Shown here in pieces: positions 8,609 to 16,717 of a stretch of DNA of 64,000 bases. Within the stretch, counting starts at the first letter, position 1; each line of letters opens with the position of its first letter. The DNA is from Wolbachia endosymbiont (group B) of Parapoynx stratiotata (GTDB lineage Bacteria; Pseudomonadota; Alphaproteobacteria; Rickettsiales; Anaplasmataceae): positions 1 to 64,000 of the forward strand of contig NZ_OX366335.1 of the NCBI RefSeq assembly GCF_947250635.1, given 5' to 3'. The notes beneath the pieces were generated by a model. It was not told the origin of the DNA. It made no database searches and worked only from the letters and a program-made list of their open reading frames with translations. Both the position numbers and the translations under genes were made by a program.

Positions 8609-10075
8609 ATGAGACTTATAGTAAAAAAATGTTTGTCTGTTTTATTTCTGTTGCTGCTTGTAGCGCCTCTTGTATATGGACAGCAATCTTGCTTAATTGA
8701 TATCGAGAACGATTTTCAAGATTTGAAAACATCATTAAAAAATCCAATATTTTTAGATCCTGCGTCAAATTCAAATTATGATGATAGGGAAGGCAAAAAA
8801 GTGTTGATGGTGGTGGTGCATCATACCGAATCACCAACATTAAAAAGCACAAAATGCGCATTAAATTCTTCAGGTATATCAGTACAGCTTATTGTTGATA
8901 GGGATGGTAGCATTACTCTGATGGTTCCACTCGAAAAACGAGCGTGGCATGCTGGTATAAGTTATGCGAAAGTTCAAGTAGATAATGTGATTGAAGAGCT
9001 ACGAAAACTGAATGATTATTCTATAGGTATAGAGATTGTAAACACAGGGCTTGAGCCTTTTCCAGAAGAGCAAATGAAATCTGTCAAAGATCTGATTTTG
9101 TACCTCATGAAGCGCTTTAAGATTAGAAAAGATATGATATTTAGTCACGCTGAAATAGGTACTATAGTATATAACTCAGCAATTGAAGGCTACGCAATGC
9201 GTAAACCTGACCCACATAAGTTGTTTGATTGGGAGTTATTGGAGAGAAATGGCATTGGACTGCATATAGGTGATAGAATCAGTTCTCAAGACGCAAGACA
9301 AAAAGTAGAAGAGGTTTTATATAAGGTAGGCGATAAGAGTGAAAGTATTTTGAAATTAAAAAAAAGGTTGAACAATTTTTTTTATAAAATACTGCCTTGG
9401 AATGATAAAGAAGGTAACGCTGACAATAATGCTGATTACTCAAATGAGTTTGATGAGAATTTTGCGTGGGTTATTAATCAGTTTTCAATGCATCATTTGC
9501 CGAAAGAGATTAGAAAAGACTTGCCTCTAAAATTAGAACAGGAAGATATTTTGCCTGAATTTTTAAGCGAATATGGCAATTGTATTTTCAACAGATTCAC
9601 ATCTTTTAATAATAAAATTGAATCAAGTTTACAACCACCATTTTTGAATGAAGAGGATTACAAGCGTTTATTATCTTCTCTTGCAGAATATGAAAATAAT
9701 ATTTCTTCTAGTGCATTTGCTACGCTCATGTACAAGATTAAGCTATATTACGACTCTTATCTAAGGTATAATATAAGATCCTCGCTTTATATTCCATTTA
9801 AGCTTAATTCATTTGAGAAGCTAGATGTTTTAAAGAATGAAATATTGTCTTTTAAGTCTATAAGCCCTGAAAAGGCTATAGAAGTCTCGAATTTAATTAA
9901 TTGGTTTAGGTCGAAAATTTTACCTGATTTCCAAAATTTTGAAAAACAATGGTTCCAAGAATTTAAGGACACTTGGAAACAAAAGTTTATACCGAATATG
10001 GAAAAGCAAATGTCTTGGACTGCGCTGCATGAAACTGTGTTGGAATATTTAGAAGAGGCAAAGAAAGAAGTCTAA
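8609..10075 (+). CDS. amiD: Secreted N-acetylmuramoyl-L-alanine amidase (AmiD-like) with long C-terminal region
   Basis: Cleaves the amide bond between muramic acid and the stem peptide of peptidoglycan. A signal peptide is clear (residues 1-24, ending LVYGQ). The amidase_2 domain spans about 60-215: VVVHHTESP supplies the first zinc His (71), SIGIEIVNTG is a core strand, FSHAEIG and KPDPHKLFDW give the later ligand and acidic/basic active-site residues. The remaining 270 residues are helical, charged and not recognised. A periplasmic AmiD is known in Wolbachia and is thought to trim its residual peptidoglycan and limit host immune detection. It is 75 bases after the EndoU gene on the same strand. 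Confidence 0.88.
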   Translation: MRLIVKKCLSVLFLLLLVAPLVYGQQSCLIDIENDFQDLKTSLKNPIFLDPASNSNYDDREGKKVLMVVVHHTESPTLKSTKCALNSSGISVQLIVDRDGSITLMVPLEKRAWHAGISYAKVQVDNVIEELRKLNDYSIGIEIVNTGLEPFPEEQMKSVKDLILYLMKRFKIRKDMIFSHAEIGTIVYNSAIEGYAMRKPDPHKLFDWELLERNGIGLHIGDRISSQDARQKVEEVLYKVGDKSESILKLKKRLNNFFYKILPWNDKEGNADNNADYSNEFDENFAWVINQFSMHHLPKEIRKDLPLKLEQEDILPEFLSEYGNCIFNRFTSFNNKIESSLQPPFLNEEDYKRLLSSLAEYENNISSSAFATLMYKIKLYYDSYLRYNIRSSLYIPFKLNSFEKLDVLKNEILSFKSISPEKAIEVSNLINWFRSKILPDFQNFEKQWFQEFKDTWKQKFIPNMEKQMSWTALHETVLEYLEEAKKEV

Positions 10076-10229
10076 CAAGTATTAAGATGGCCAGATGAAT
10101 GGGCAGAGAAAAATAAAGGCACATGTATCTGGAAGGATACAAAAATTTCTAAATGAGGATTAATATAGTATTGGGATGACAGAGTTTAAAAAATAAGTTA
10201 CTTTTTTTATTTTTGGTAAAAAGTAGTCT

Positions 10230-10910
10230 ATGGGTATTAAAATTGCACCTTCTATACTTTCAGCAGACTTTGCAAAATTAGGAGAGGAAGTAAAAAGAAT
10301 TAGCGACTTGAATGTAGATTATATACACATAGACGTTATGGATGGAAATTTTGTTCCAAATATTACAATAGGTCCGAATGTTATCTCTGCGATACGTAAA
10401 TATAGCAATCTTCCTTTTGATGTACACTTAATGATTAAATCTCCTGGTAACCATATTGAAAGTTTTATAAATGCTGGTGCTGATATTATCACTATACATG
10501 CAGAAGCAGAGATACATCTTGAGAGGCTAGTAAGAAAGATAAAATCATACAAAGACATAAATCATACAAAAAAAATAATACAAGTTGGAGTTTCAATTGT
10601 TCCTTCAACTTCTCCAAGCGTGCTTGAATATATAATACATGAGCTAGATATTGTACTAATTATGACAGTCAATCCTGGATTTGGAGGACAGGAGTTTATT
10701 CATTCGCAGTTGAGTAAGATATCTACCGTGAGGAAAATGATACAGGACCGTAATCTTAAAACACAAGTTTCAGTAGATGGTGGAGTTAACTTTTCTAACG
10801 CAGCTGATATAATAAAAGCAGGTGCAAATATATTAGTTGCTGGATCAGCAATATTTAAAGCTGAAGACATGAAAAAGGCTATAAACGATCTTAAAAATCT
10901 TTCGTTATAA
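10230..10910 (+). CDS. rpe: Ribulose-phosphate 3-epimerase
   Basis: Interconverts ribulose-5-phosphate and xylulose-5-phosphate in the non-oxidative pentose phosphate pathway, which supplies ribose and erythrose phosphates. The protein has 226 residues, normal for this TIM-barrel family. SILSADFAKLGEEV at the N terminus, HIDVMDGNFVPN near residue 35 and MTVNPGFGGQ near 150 are the metal- and phosphate-binding motifs; SVDGGVN and VAGSAIF close the barrel. It ends in a convergent intergenic region shared with pnp that holds two hairpins. Confidence 0.97.
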   Translation: MGIKIAPSILSADFAKLGEEVKRISDLNVDYIHIDVMDGNFVPNITIGPNVISAIRKYSNLPFDVHLMIKSPGNHIESFINAGADIITIHAEAEIHLERLVRKIKSYKDINHTKKIIQVGVSIVPSTSPSVLEYIIHELDIVLIMTVNPGFGGQEFIHSQLSKISTVRKMIQDRNLKTQVSVDGGVNFSNAADIIKAGANILVAGSAIFKAEDMKKAINDLKNLSL

Positions 10911-10916
10911 CCCTAC

Positions 10917-10943
10917 AGATAACACAAACCATTTTTGTTATCT
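10917..10943 (+). terminator. Hairpin after rpe
   Basis: AGATAACA (10917-10924) pairs perfectly with TGTTATCT (10936-10943) across an 11-base loop, seven bases after the rpe stop. The following bases are only moderately T-rich, so it may act as a weak terminator or mRNA 3' stabiliser. Confidence 0.4.
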
Positions 10944-10961
10944 TGTCAGTTTTAAAAATTC

Positions 10962-10995
10962 CTATTATCCCAGTGCTTCGACACTGAGATAATAG
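10962..10995. terminator. Bidirectional hairpin between rpe and pnp
   Basis: A 14-base arm (10962-10975) pairs with 10982-10995 with one mismatch around a CTTCGA loop. It sits between two convergent genes and so can end both transcripts. The arm contains the CCCAGTG core found in the palindromic repeats of this genome, so it may be a trimmed palindromic element reused as a terminator. Confidence 0.5.
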
Positions 10996-11010
10996 AAAGT
11001 AAGTTCAACC

Positions 11011-13287
11011 TCAATAGAAACCTGATGATGAGTCATTATTACCAAATTTTGGTCTGTTTCTATTACTAAAACCAGAACGAGGACGAGTAGGTCTATTACT
11101 ATGATAATTATCTCCAGGTTTTTTATTAAACGAGTTGTTATAATAATTATCCCTATTATTTAAACCATCTCTCCTTTCTTCATTGTAAAGCTTACCTTCA
11201 AAAAATTCACCTGTTTCTTGATCAACACGACGTCTTGATAATTTTGGACATCCACCTTTTTCAAAGTCAATTATCAAAGCTTTGAAGGTATCACCCTGTT
11301 TAAGTATATCCTCAATGGACTCTACATGTTGATTAGCTACCTCGCTTATATGCATTTTTCCTTTTCTTCCATTAAGAAGTTCTAGCTCTACAATAGACTT
11401 CTCTATCTTTACAACTTTAGCATCAATTATAGAACCTTGTTCTAGTTCTGTTATTGAATCAATCATCATATCCTTTGCAGCTTCAGCTTCAGTACTACTA
11501 ATGGCAAAAACAGAAACTTTACCGTCATCCCCTATTTCAATTTTTGCATTACTTCTTTCACATACACTGCGTATATTTTTTCCTTTAGCACCAATAGCTG
11601 CAGAAATTTTATCTTTATCTATATAAAACGATAACACTCTTGGTACATGATCTTTTATATCCTTACGATGTTCTGAAATTACTGCATTCATTTTTTCTAA
11701 GATATGTAATCTTCCGACTTTTGCTTGTTCTAAAGATTTTTCAACAATTTCAAAGCTTATACCAGGAATTTTCATATCCATCTGCAGTGCTGTAATCCCT
11801 TCGCTAGTTCCTGCTACTTTGAAGTCCATATCACCAAGATAGTCTTCATCGCCCAGTATATCAGAAAGTATTATATGCTCATTTTTGTCTTTGATGAGAC
11901 CCATAGCAATTCCTGCAACGGGAGCCTTTATTGGCACACCTGTATCCATTAATGCAATGGAAGTTCCACAAACTGTTGCCATAGAAGAAGAACCATCAGA
12001 TTCCATAATCTCAGATACTACCCTTATTGTATAAGGAAATTCAGATTTATCAGGTAAAACAGGATGAATTGCTTTCCAAGCAAGTTTACCATGACCAATT
12101 TCTCTCCTTCCTGGTGCGCGTACAGCAGAAGCCTCTCCAACAGCAAATGGAGGAAAATTATAATGCAACATAAAATGTTCACGTCTATCCCCTTCAATGT
12201 CATCCACAATTTGCTCATCTTGTGTAGTACCAAGAGCAGTAACAACTAGTGCCTGAGTGCTACCCCTTGTAAATAGCGCAGAACCGTGAGTCTTGGGTAG
12301 AATGTCAGCCTCAATTTCTATCTGGCGTATTTCATCATACTTACGGCTGTCTATCCTCACACTTTTCCTTCTAATCATTTCACGCACTAAAGATCTTTCA
12401 AAGCTTTTTACTGCATAAGTAATTAACTTTTCGTCTTTTCCAGCCTCTTTAAGAGTATTCAATATATTATTCCTGACTACTTCTAGAGCTTGAACTCGCT
12501 CTTGTTTTACTGTTTTTGAATATGCTTCTTCAAAGTCTTTTCGATATTTTTCAAGTTCTTGAGTTATATCTGATATATCAACAGTAGCAAAGCTTTCAGG
12601 TTTATTGCCTACTGTATCAGCAAATTCTTTTATAAGCTTAATAACAGGTTGAAGATGTTCATGGCCGAATTTTATTGCACTCAAAACATTTTCTTCAGAG
12701 AGCTCTTTGACTTCCGATTCGACCATTAAGATCGAATTTTCATCACCAGACAAAAACAGATCCAAGTTGCTTGCTTTCATCTCTTGAACGGAAGGATTGA
12801 GTATATAATTGTTATTTTCATCACAACCGACCATGACTCCAGCTATAGTAAAGTGGAAAGGAACACCAGAAATTGCAAGAGCTGCGACGGTACCTATCAA
12901 TGCTGGTACTTCAGGAGAATTGACCGTATCGTAAGTTAACAGATTACATACTACACTAATTTCATCATGAAAACCTTCAGGAAATAACGGCCTTATACTT
13001 CTATCTATTACTCTTGAAATTAAAGTTTCTCTATCAGATGGTTTTCCTTCTCTTTTAAAAAAACCACCAGGAATCTTACCCATGGCATAACTTTTTGCAA
13101 TAAACTGCACATTTAAAGGGAGAAAATCAACACTTTCTTCCTTCTTTTTTCGTACAACAGTGACTAAGATAGAAGTATCTCCATAATTTACAACTACTGA
13201 ACCATCAGCTTGACGTGCTATTTTCCCAGTTTCTAAAGATAAGGTACGCCCCCCCCAATCTATAGATTTTTTTATAATTTCAAACAT
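11011..13287 (-). CDS. pnp: Polyribonucleotide nucleotidyltransferase (PNPase)
   Basis: 3'-5' phosphorolytic RNA exonuclease of the degradosome. It has 758 residues: two RNase PH domains (about 1-220 and 320-550), a linking helical domain, a KH domain (GAKGKNIRSVCERSNAKIEI near 565) and an S1 domain (GSIIDAKVVKIEK near 625). The catalytic-core motif DILGDEDYLGDMDFKVAGT is intact. The C-terminal tail beyond about 700 is rich in Asn, Arg, Gly and Tyr and probably disordered, a possible RNA or protein contact site. It follows rpsO by 14 bases, the classical rpsO-pnp arrangement. Confidence 0.98.
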   Translation of the reverse strand: MFEIIKKSIDWGGRTLSLETGKIARQADGSVVVNYGDTSILVTVVRKKKEESVDFLPLNVQFIAKSYAMGKIPGGFFKREGKPSDRETLISRVIDRSIRPLFPEGFHDEISVVCNLLTYDTVNSPEVPALIGTVAALAISGVPFHFTIAGVMVGCDENNNYILNPSVQEMKASNLDLFLSGDENSILMVESEVKELSEENVLSAIKFGHEHLQPVIKLIKEFADTVGNKPESFATVDISDITQELEKYRKDFEEAYSKTVKQERVQALEVVRNNILNTLKEAGKDEKLITYAVKSFERSLVREMIRRKSVRIDSRKYDEIRQIEIEADILPKTHGSALFTRGSTQALVVTALGTTQDEQIVDDIEGDRREHFMLHYNFPPFAVGEASAVRAPGRREIGHGKLAWKAIHPVLPDKSEFPYTIRVVSEIMESDGSSSMATVCGTSIALMDTGVPIKAPVAGIAMGLIKDKNEHIILSDILGDEDYLGDMDFKVAGTSEGITALQMDMKIPGISFEIVEKSLEQAKVGRLHILEKMNAVISEHRKDIKDHVPRVLSFYIDKDKISAAIGAKGKNIRSVCERSNAKIEIGDDGKVSVFAISSTEAEAAKDMMIDSITELEQGSIIDAKVVKIEKSIVELELLNGRKGKMHISEVANQHVESIEDILKQGDTFKALIIDFEKGGCPKLSRRRVDQETGEFFEGKLYNEERRDGLNNRDNYYNNSFNKKPGDNYHSNRPTRPRSGFSNRNRPKFGNNDSSSGFY

Positions 13288-13301
13288 ACAAAATTCCTCG
13301 A

Positions 13302-13574
13302 TTATTTTCTAATGCCTAACTTCTCTATTAACTCTTGATAGGCTTCATTACCAAATTTACGTTTTATATAATTTAAGTGCTTGCGCCTTCTACCTATCAA
13401 TATAAGTAAACCGCGCTTAGAATTATGGTCATGCTTATGCGCTTTAAAATGCTCAGTTAAATTACTGATCCTCTCGGTTAAAATTGCACACTGTACAAAA
13501 GATGAACCTGTATCATCTTCTTTAATTGCATATGTACTAATCAAACTTTTTTTCTTTTGGGATGTTATTGACAT
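13302..13574 (-). CDS. rpsO: 30S ribosomal protein S15
   Basis: Primary 16S rRNA-binding protein of the small subunit, 90 residues, the standard length. Family motifs [20 protein letters not shown] and [19 protein letters not shown] are intact. It lies between truB and pnp (7 and 14 base gaps), the order seen in most proteobacteria, so the three are likely one operon. S15 commonly represses its own translation through the leader; no such leader structure was worked out here. Confidence 0.98.
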   Translation of the reverse strand: MSITSQKKKSLISTYAIKEDDTGSSFVQCAILTERISNLTEHFKAHKHDHNSKRGLLILIGRRRKHLNYIKRKFGNEAYQELIEKLGIRK

Positions 13575-13581
13575 CTAAACC

Positions 13582-14643
13582 TCATTTCAAAATATTAAAA
13601 ACACGAATAGGCTTCACATAACCATGAGTAAAACTGCAAATTGCAATGGGCACATCACCCACTATCGTACAAAAAATATCATAATTCTTTAAACCACGCA
13701 AGTTATTTAATATAATTTCTTGACCTTTTCTGATTTTCTCCGCCTCCTCTAAGGAAATTTCAACTTTGAACATCGATTTTAAAGCAGATTCAATGGGGAT
13801 GATGAAACTTTTTGTATTACCTCCATCATCTTCTGCCATCCCACCTCCCTCTGTCATCCCAGTGTCAAGCACTGGGATCAAGCTTATTGCATCACGAACA
13901 TTGTTTTTGACATATGCTCCTAGAATCTTTTGTCCATTACATGATTTGTAAGTATTTGTATCCAGTGTCAAGCACTGGGGAGAGTAGGTTGTTGTGTTTC
14001 TTTCAGCGAGCTGTTCAATTGTCACTGATTCATCTTCCTTAAAATCACCTACCATCGTTCTTCTTAATTTTGTAATGTGTCCAAAGCAATTTAATGTGAC
14101 TCCAAGATCTCTTGCAATTGATCTTACATATACACCGCTACCGCAGATCATAGAAAAATCAGCACTATTATTTATAGTGTCCAAGAATATCAGCTTCAGT
14201 TCATGTATTTTGACTTGCCGGGGCTTTATATTTACCTTTTGCCCACTTCTTGCTAATTTATATGCTCTTGCTCCCTTGATTTTCACTGCTGAAAATTGAG
14301 GAGGAGTTTGTGTTATCTCACCAATAAAATCCTTAATCGCACAGTTTATTTGGTTATATTCGGGTTTTATATCGCTAGTTCTAATGATATCACCACCCAA
14401 ATCATCCGTAGTTGTTTGTTTTCCCCATTTTATTGTGAAATTGTATGCCTTTAAGTCACAAGATAAATACGGTATAGTTTTTGTTGCTTCACCAAGAGCG
14501 ATTGGTAATACACCTGAAGCCAAAGGATCAAGTGTTCCCAAATGTCCGGCTTTTTTTATTCCAAAAATCCTTTTAATTTGAGTTACAGCTTGTGCAGAAC
14601 TCATTCCTGTTGGTTTATCAAGATTCAGCCAGCCATTTACCAT
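13582..14643 (-). CDS. truB: tRNA pseudouridine-55 synthase with in-frame palindromic insertion
   Basis: Makes pseudouridine 55 in the T-loop of tRNAs. The catalytic Asp39 is in GTLDPLASGVLPI; KPTGMSSAQAV at the N terminus, GAYVRS-type motif SGVYVRSIARDLG near residue 169 and the C-terminal region are all present. At 353 residues it is about 50-60 longer than usual. The surplus is residues about 217-277, between the catalytic domain and the C-terminal KSFIIPIESALKSMF; it is encoded by palindromic repeat DNA and contains the peptide SLIPVLDTGMTEGGG. The reading frame continues through it, so the enzyme is probably functional with the loop extruded. First gene of the truB-rpsO-pnp operon. Confidence 0.95.
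   Translation of the reverse strand: MVNGWLNLDKPTGMSSAQAVTQIKRIFGIKKAGHLGTLDPLASGVLPIALGEATKTIPYLSCDLKAYNFTIKWGKQTTTDDLGGDIIRTSDIKPEYNQINCAIKDFIGEITQTPPQFSAVKIKGARAYKLARSGQKVNIKPRQVKIHELKLIFLDTINNSADFSMICGSGVYVRSIARDLGVTLNCFGHITKLRRTMVGDFKEDESVTIEQLAERNTTTYSPQCLTLDTNTYKSCNGQKILGAYVKNNVRDAISLIPVLDTGMTEGGGMAEDDGGNTKSFIIPIESALKSMFKVEISLEEAEKIRKGQEIILNNLRGLKNYDIFCTIVGDVPIAICSFTHGYVKPIRVFNILK
13812..14007. repeat. Palindromic repeat element inserted in truB
   Basis: Two hairpins of the same family lie within truB: ATCCCAGTG at 13856-13864 pairs perfectly with CACTGGGAT at 13870-13878 around TCAAG, and CCAGTG at 13962-13967 pairs with CACTGG at 13973-13978 around the same TCAAG. The boundaries given are approximate and come from where the TruB protein family alignment would break. 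The same core recurs at 35580-35602 and, altered, in ribD. Confidence 0.7.
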
Positions 14644-14711
14644 GTATCAATCTTACATAATTAGTAACAATTTAAAAAGTAGATAAAACATCAAGTTATT
14701 AATAAAAATGC

Positions 14712-14740
14712 TTGATTAGTTTACATTCTCAATATATAAT
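14712..14740 (+). promoter_or_regulatory. Strong promoter for the gene at 14777
   Basis: TTGATT (14712-14717), 17-base spacer, TATAAT (14735-14740). With the consensus ribosome site AGGAGG at 14763-14768, eight bases before the ATG, this is one of the best expression signals in the window. Confidence 0.65.
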
Positions 14741-14776
14741 TAACTTTTTATAAACCTTAATTAGGAGGAAGTGATT

Positions 14777-15481
14777 ATGACTGCAAGTATACGGAAACTA
14801 AAAAACACAGCACATATAACAAAAATGAGTATTGAAAGTACAGTTGCAACTGCATCTTTAGCAGCAGCAATAACAACATTATTGATTGCTACTAAAGTAA
14901 TTGCTGGACCTGCATCTTTAGCACTTATTGCTAGCCCTGCTGGAATTGCAGTTCTATTTATTGCCGCTGTATATTTTGCCGCAGCAGCTTATGCTTCATA
15001 TCAGCAAATGCAGAAGAATGAAGAAATAGGAGTGAACGGTACACATGGTAAGGATGGTAAAGATGCAAACTTTGCTACTCTTGTCAAAGGTTTGGTAAAG
15101 AGTGGTACGATTGTTGAAGAAACAGTTAAACAAGACGGAAAGAGCAATGTTCAGCAATTATTCCTGACACTTCCAATTGCTGATTACAAAGAACTAACAG
15201 AAAATAATGAATCAGTTCAAATATTATTAGCAGATGGGAAAGCTGTTAAACTTGATCACAAAGCTCCTGATGATAGTGCTACCGAATATAAAGTACAATT
15301 AACTAGCGTAGGTGATAAAGATCAGACTAATGGCATGAAAGAAGAGTTAGGTATGGGTGATGGTAAGTCATTAAAAGTTGCGGTGAGTAATGAAGCTTTG
15401 GAAGCTTTAAAAGGTAAAGTAGCAACTAACTTAGCAGATGTTGCATTAGAAAATGCTATATCAAACGCTAAAAAAGTTTAA
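14777..15481 (+). CDS. Hypothetical protein with hydrophobic hairpin and strong expression signals
   Basis: I do not recognise a named family for this 234-residue protein. The ATG at 14777 is chosen over a GTG six bases upstream because AGGAGG lies eight bases before it. Residues about 22-75 are almost entirely Ala, Ile, Leu, Val and Gly with a GPASLALIASPAGIAV turn, suggesting two membrane helices; residues 85-97 (GVNGTHGKDGKD) are collagen-like; the rest is soluble, with two segments beginning LVKGLVKSG and FLTLPIADYKEL. It has its own promoter and terminator and so is a single-gene unit. The layout resembles the product at 31702. A secreted effector or an abundant membrane protein are both possible; neither is shown. 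Confidence 0.8.
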   Translation: MTASIRKLKNTAHITKMSIESTVATASLAAAITTLLIATKVIAGPASLALIASPAGIAVLFIAAVYFAAAAYASYQQMQKNEEIGVNGTHGKDGKDANFATLVKGLVKSGTIVEETVKQDGKSNVQQLFLTLPIADYKELTENNESVQILLADGKAVKLDHKAPDDSATEYKVQLTSVGDKDQTNGMKEELGMGDGKSLKVAVSNEALEALKGKVATNLADVALENAISNAKKV

Positions 15482-15494
15482 AGTTAATGAAAGA

Positions 15495-15525
15495 AGAGGT
15501 AGAGGTGGTTCTGCCTCTTTTTTTT
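15495..15525 (+). terminator. Rho-independent terminator
   Basis: AGAGGTAG (15495-15502) pairs with CTGCCTCT (15511-15518, one G-U pair) around an 8-base loop and runs straight into eight T residues. A textbook intrinsic terminator 14 bases after the stop of the 14777 gene and just before the convergent ribD end. Confidence 0.85.
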
Positions 15526-15538
15526 CATTTGAGAAGAG

Positions 15539-16717
15539 TTACGGTAATCTATCCCACACCTCAACTACATCCTCATCAAACTCTATTATCTTTGTTTTTT
15601 TAAACTGATAACAGTTGTTAATGAATTGAATCCCTAGATCTCCTATAAAAGGAGTGGCATCATTGCCTAAAATTTTACCACTGCGGCAGATTATCAACCT
15701 GTCAATTAAACTACACTTTAATAGTTCTGTAATTAACACTCCTCCACCTTCAACTAATAATCTTGTTATACCAATTTTTGAAACAAGTTTTGATACCATG
15801 TCTTTTAAGCAGACTTTGCCGATAACATCATGTTCCGATGTCATTCCAGCGCGTGACCAGTTTTCATTATGCAATTGCTTGAAGTTTTCTGGATCCCAGT
15901 GGCTGGGCACTGGGATGACAGGAGGTGTATTAACTATCAAATAATTAATATTTTTTATTTTTTCCTCTACTTCTTTATTTGTAATCACCCAAGTTGTTAT
16001 TTTGTCTGCAGTCTTTGCAATATTATGCTCTTCCTGCAATTTTGCTTGGCTATCGATAATTAGCCTTATTGGCGACCTTTCTTCGAGTCCTGGTAATCTG
16101 CAAGTTAAGAGTGGATCGTCATTGATAAGGGTACTACTGCCAATCATAATTGCATCATATTTTGCTCTGAGCTCATGTACCCAATTTCTCGTATCTTCAC
16201 TTGTTATCCATTTGCTATCTCCTGTAAATGTTGCGATTTTTCCGTCAAGAGTTGTCGCGATTTTGCAAGCTATAAATGGTCTATGGAGTTTCTTAGTGGT
16301 AAAAAAGCCAACATTTAGTTTCTCTGCTTCTTTCTGCATAATCCCTTGTTTTACTTCAATTCCTGCATCTGCTAAAGCTTTTATCCCTCTACCTGAAACC
16401 CTACTATCTGGATCAATTGTTGCAATCACCACCATTTTTATTCCAGATCTTATGATTTCTGCAGTGCAAGGTTCTGTAACTCCAAAGTGGCAGCATGGTT
16501 CAAGAGTGACGTACATAGTTGCACCATGAGTTAAATCTTTAGCATTTTGTAGAGCAATTACTTCTGCATGTGGACGTCCACCGATTCCTGTGCAGCCTTC
16601 ACCAATTATCATACCATCTTTTACAATGATACATCCAACAGCGGGATTTGGTGCAACACTTCCAAGACTTTTTTCTGCAAGTTTTAATGCGATCGACATG
16701 AAATAATCATCGGTCAT
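15539..16717 (-). CDS. ribD: Riboflavin biosynthesis deaminase/reductase with palindromic insertion
   Basis: Bifunctional enzyme of riboflavin synthesis: N-terminal pyrimidine deaminase and C-terminal NADPH-dependent reductase. The zinc site is PHAEV (His50, Glu52) and LEPCCHFGVTEPC (Cys75, Cys84); the reductase starts at RPFIACKIATTLDGKIA near residue 146 and includes LLVEGGGVLITELL near the C terminus. At 392 residues it is about 25 longer than E. coli RibD. The excess, residues about 267-293 (VIPVPSHWDPE through SRAGMT), is encoded by a palindromic element. Its ATG overlaps the dgt stop (TAATG), so dgt-ribD are co-translated. Riboflavin supply is a proposed benefit of some Wolbachia to hosts. 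Confidence 0.95.
   Translation of the reverse strand: MTDDYFMSIALKLAEKSLGSVAPNPAVGCIIVKDGMIIGEGCTGIGGRPHAEVIALQNAKDLTHGATMYVTLEPCCHFGVTEPCTAEIIRSGIKMVVIATIDPDSRVSGRGIKALADAGIEVKQGIMQKEAEKLNVGFFTTKKLHRPFIACKIATTLDGKIATFTGDSKWITSEDTRNWVHELRAKYDAIMIGSSTLINDDPLLTCRLPGLEERSPIRLIIDSQAKLQEEHNIAKTADKITTWVITNKEVEEKIKNINYLIVNTPPVIPVPSHWDPENFKQLHNENWSRAGMTSEHDVIGKVCLKDMVSKLVSKIGITRLLVEGGGVLITELLKCSLIDRLIICRSGKILGNDATPFIGDLGIQFINNCYQFKKTKIIEFDEDVVEVWDRLP
15840..15919. repeat. Palindromic repeat element inserted in ribD
   Basis: An 80-base element with inverted ends, GTCATTCCAG at 15840 and CTGGGATGAC ending at 15919 (9 of 10 matching), plus an inner hairpin CCCAGTG/CACTGGG at 15895-15915. It is translated in frame as part of RibD. 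The left end shares the AGCGCGTGAC core with the copy at 34437. Confidence 0.75.

Noticed and set aside
13856..13978. CRISPR-like repeats in truB
   Set aside because: Only two copies, each itself a hairpin, with coding continuity; they belong to the dispersed palindromic family and there are no cas genes in the window.
16002..16529. 175-codon frame antisense to ribD
   Set aside because: Entirely opposite RibD catalytic domains; hydrophobic composition is the mirror of the real gene.
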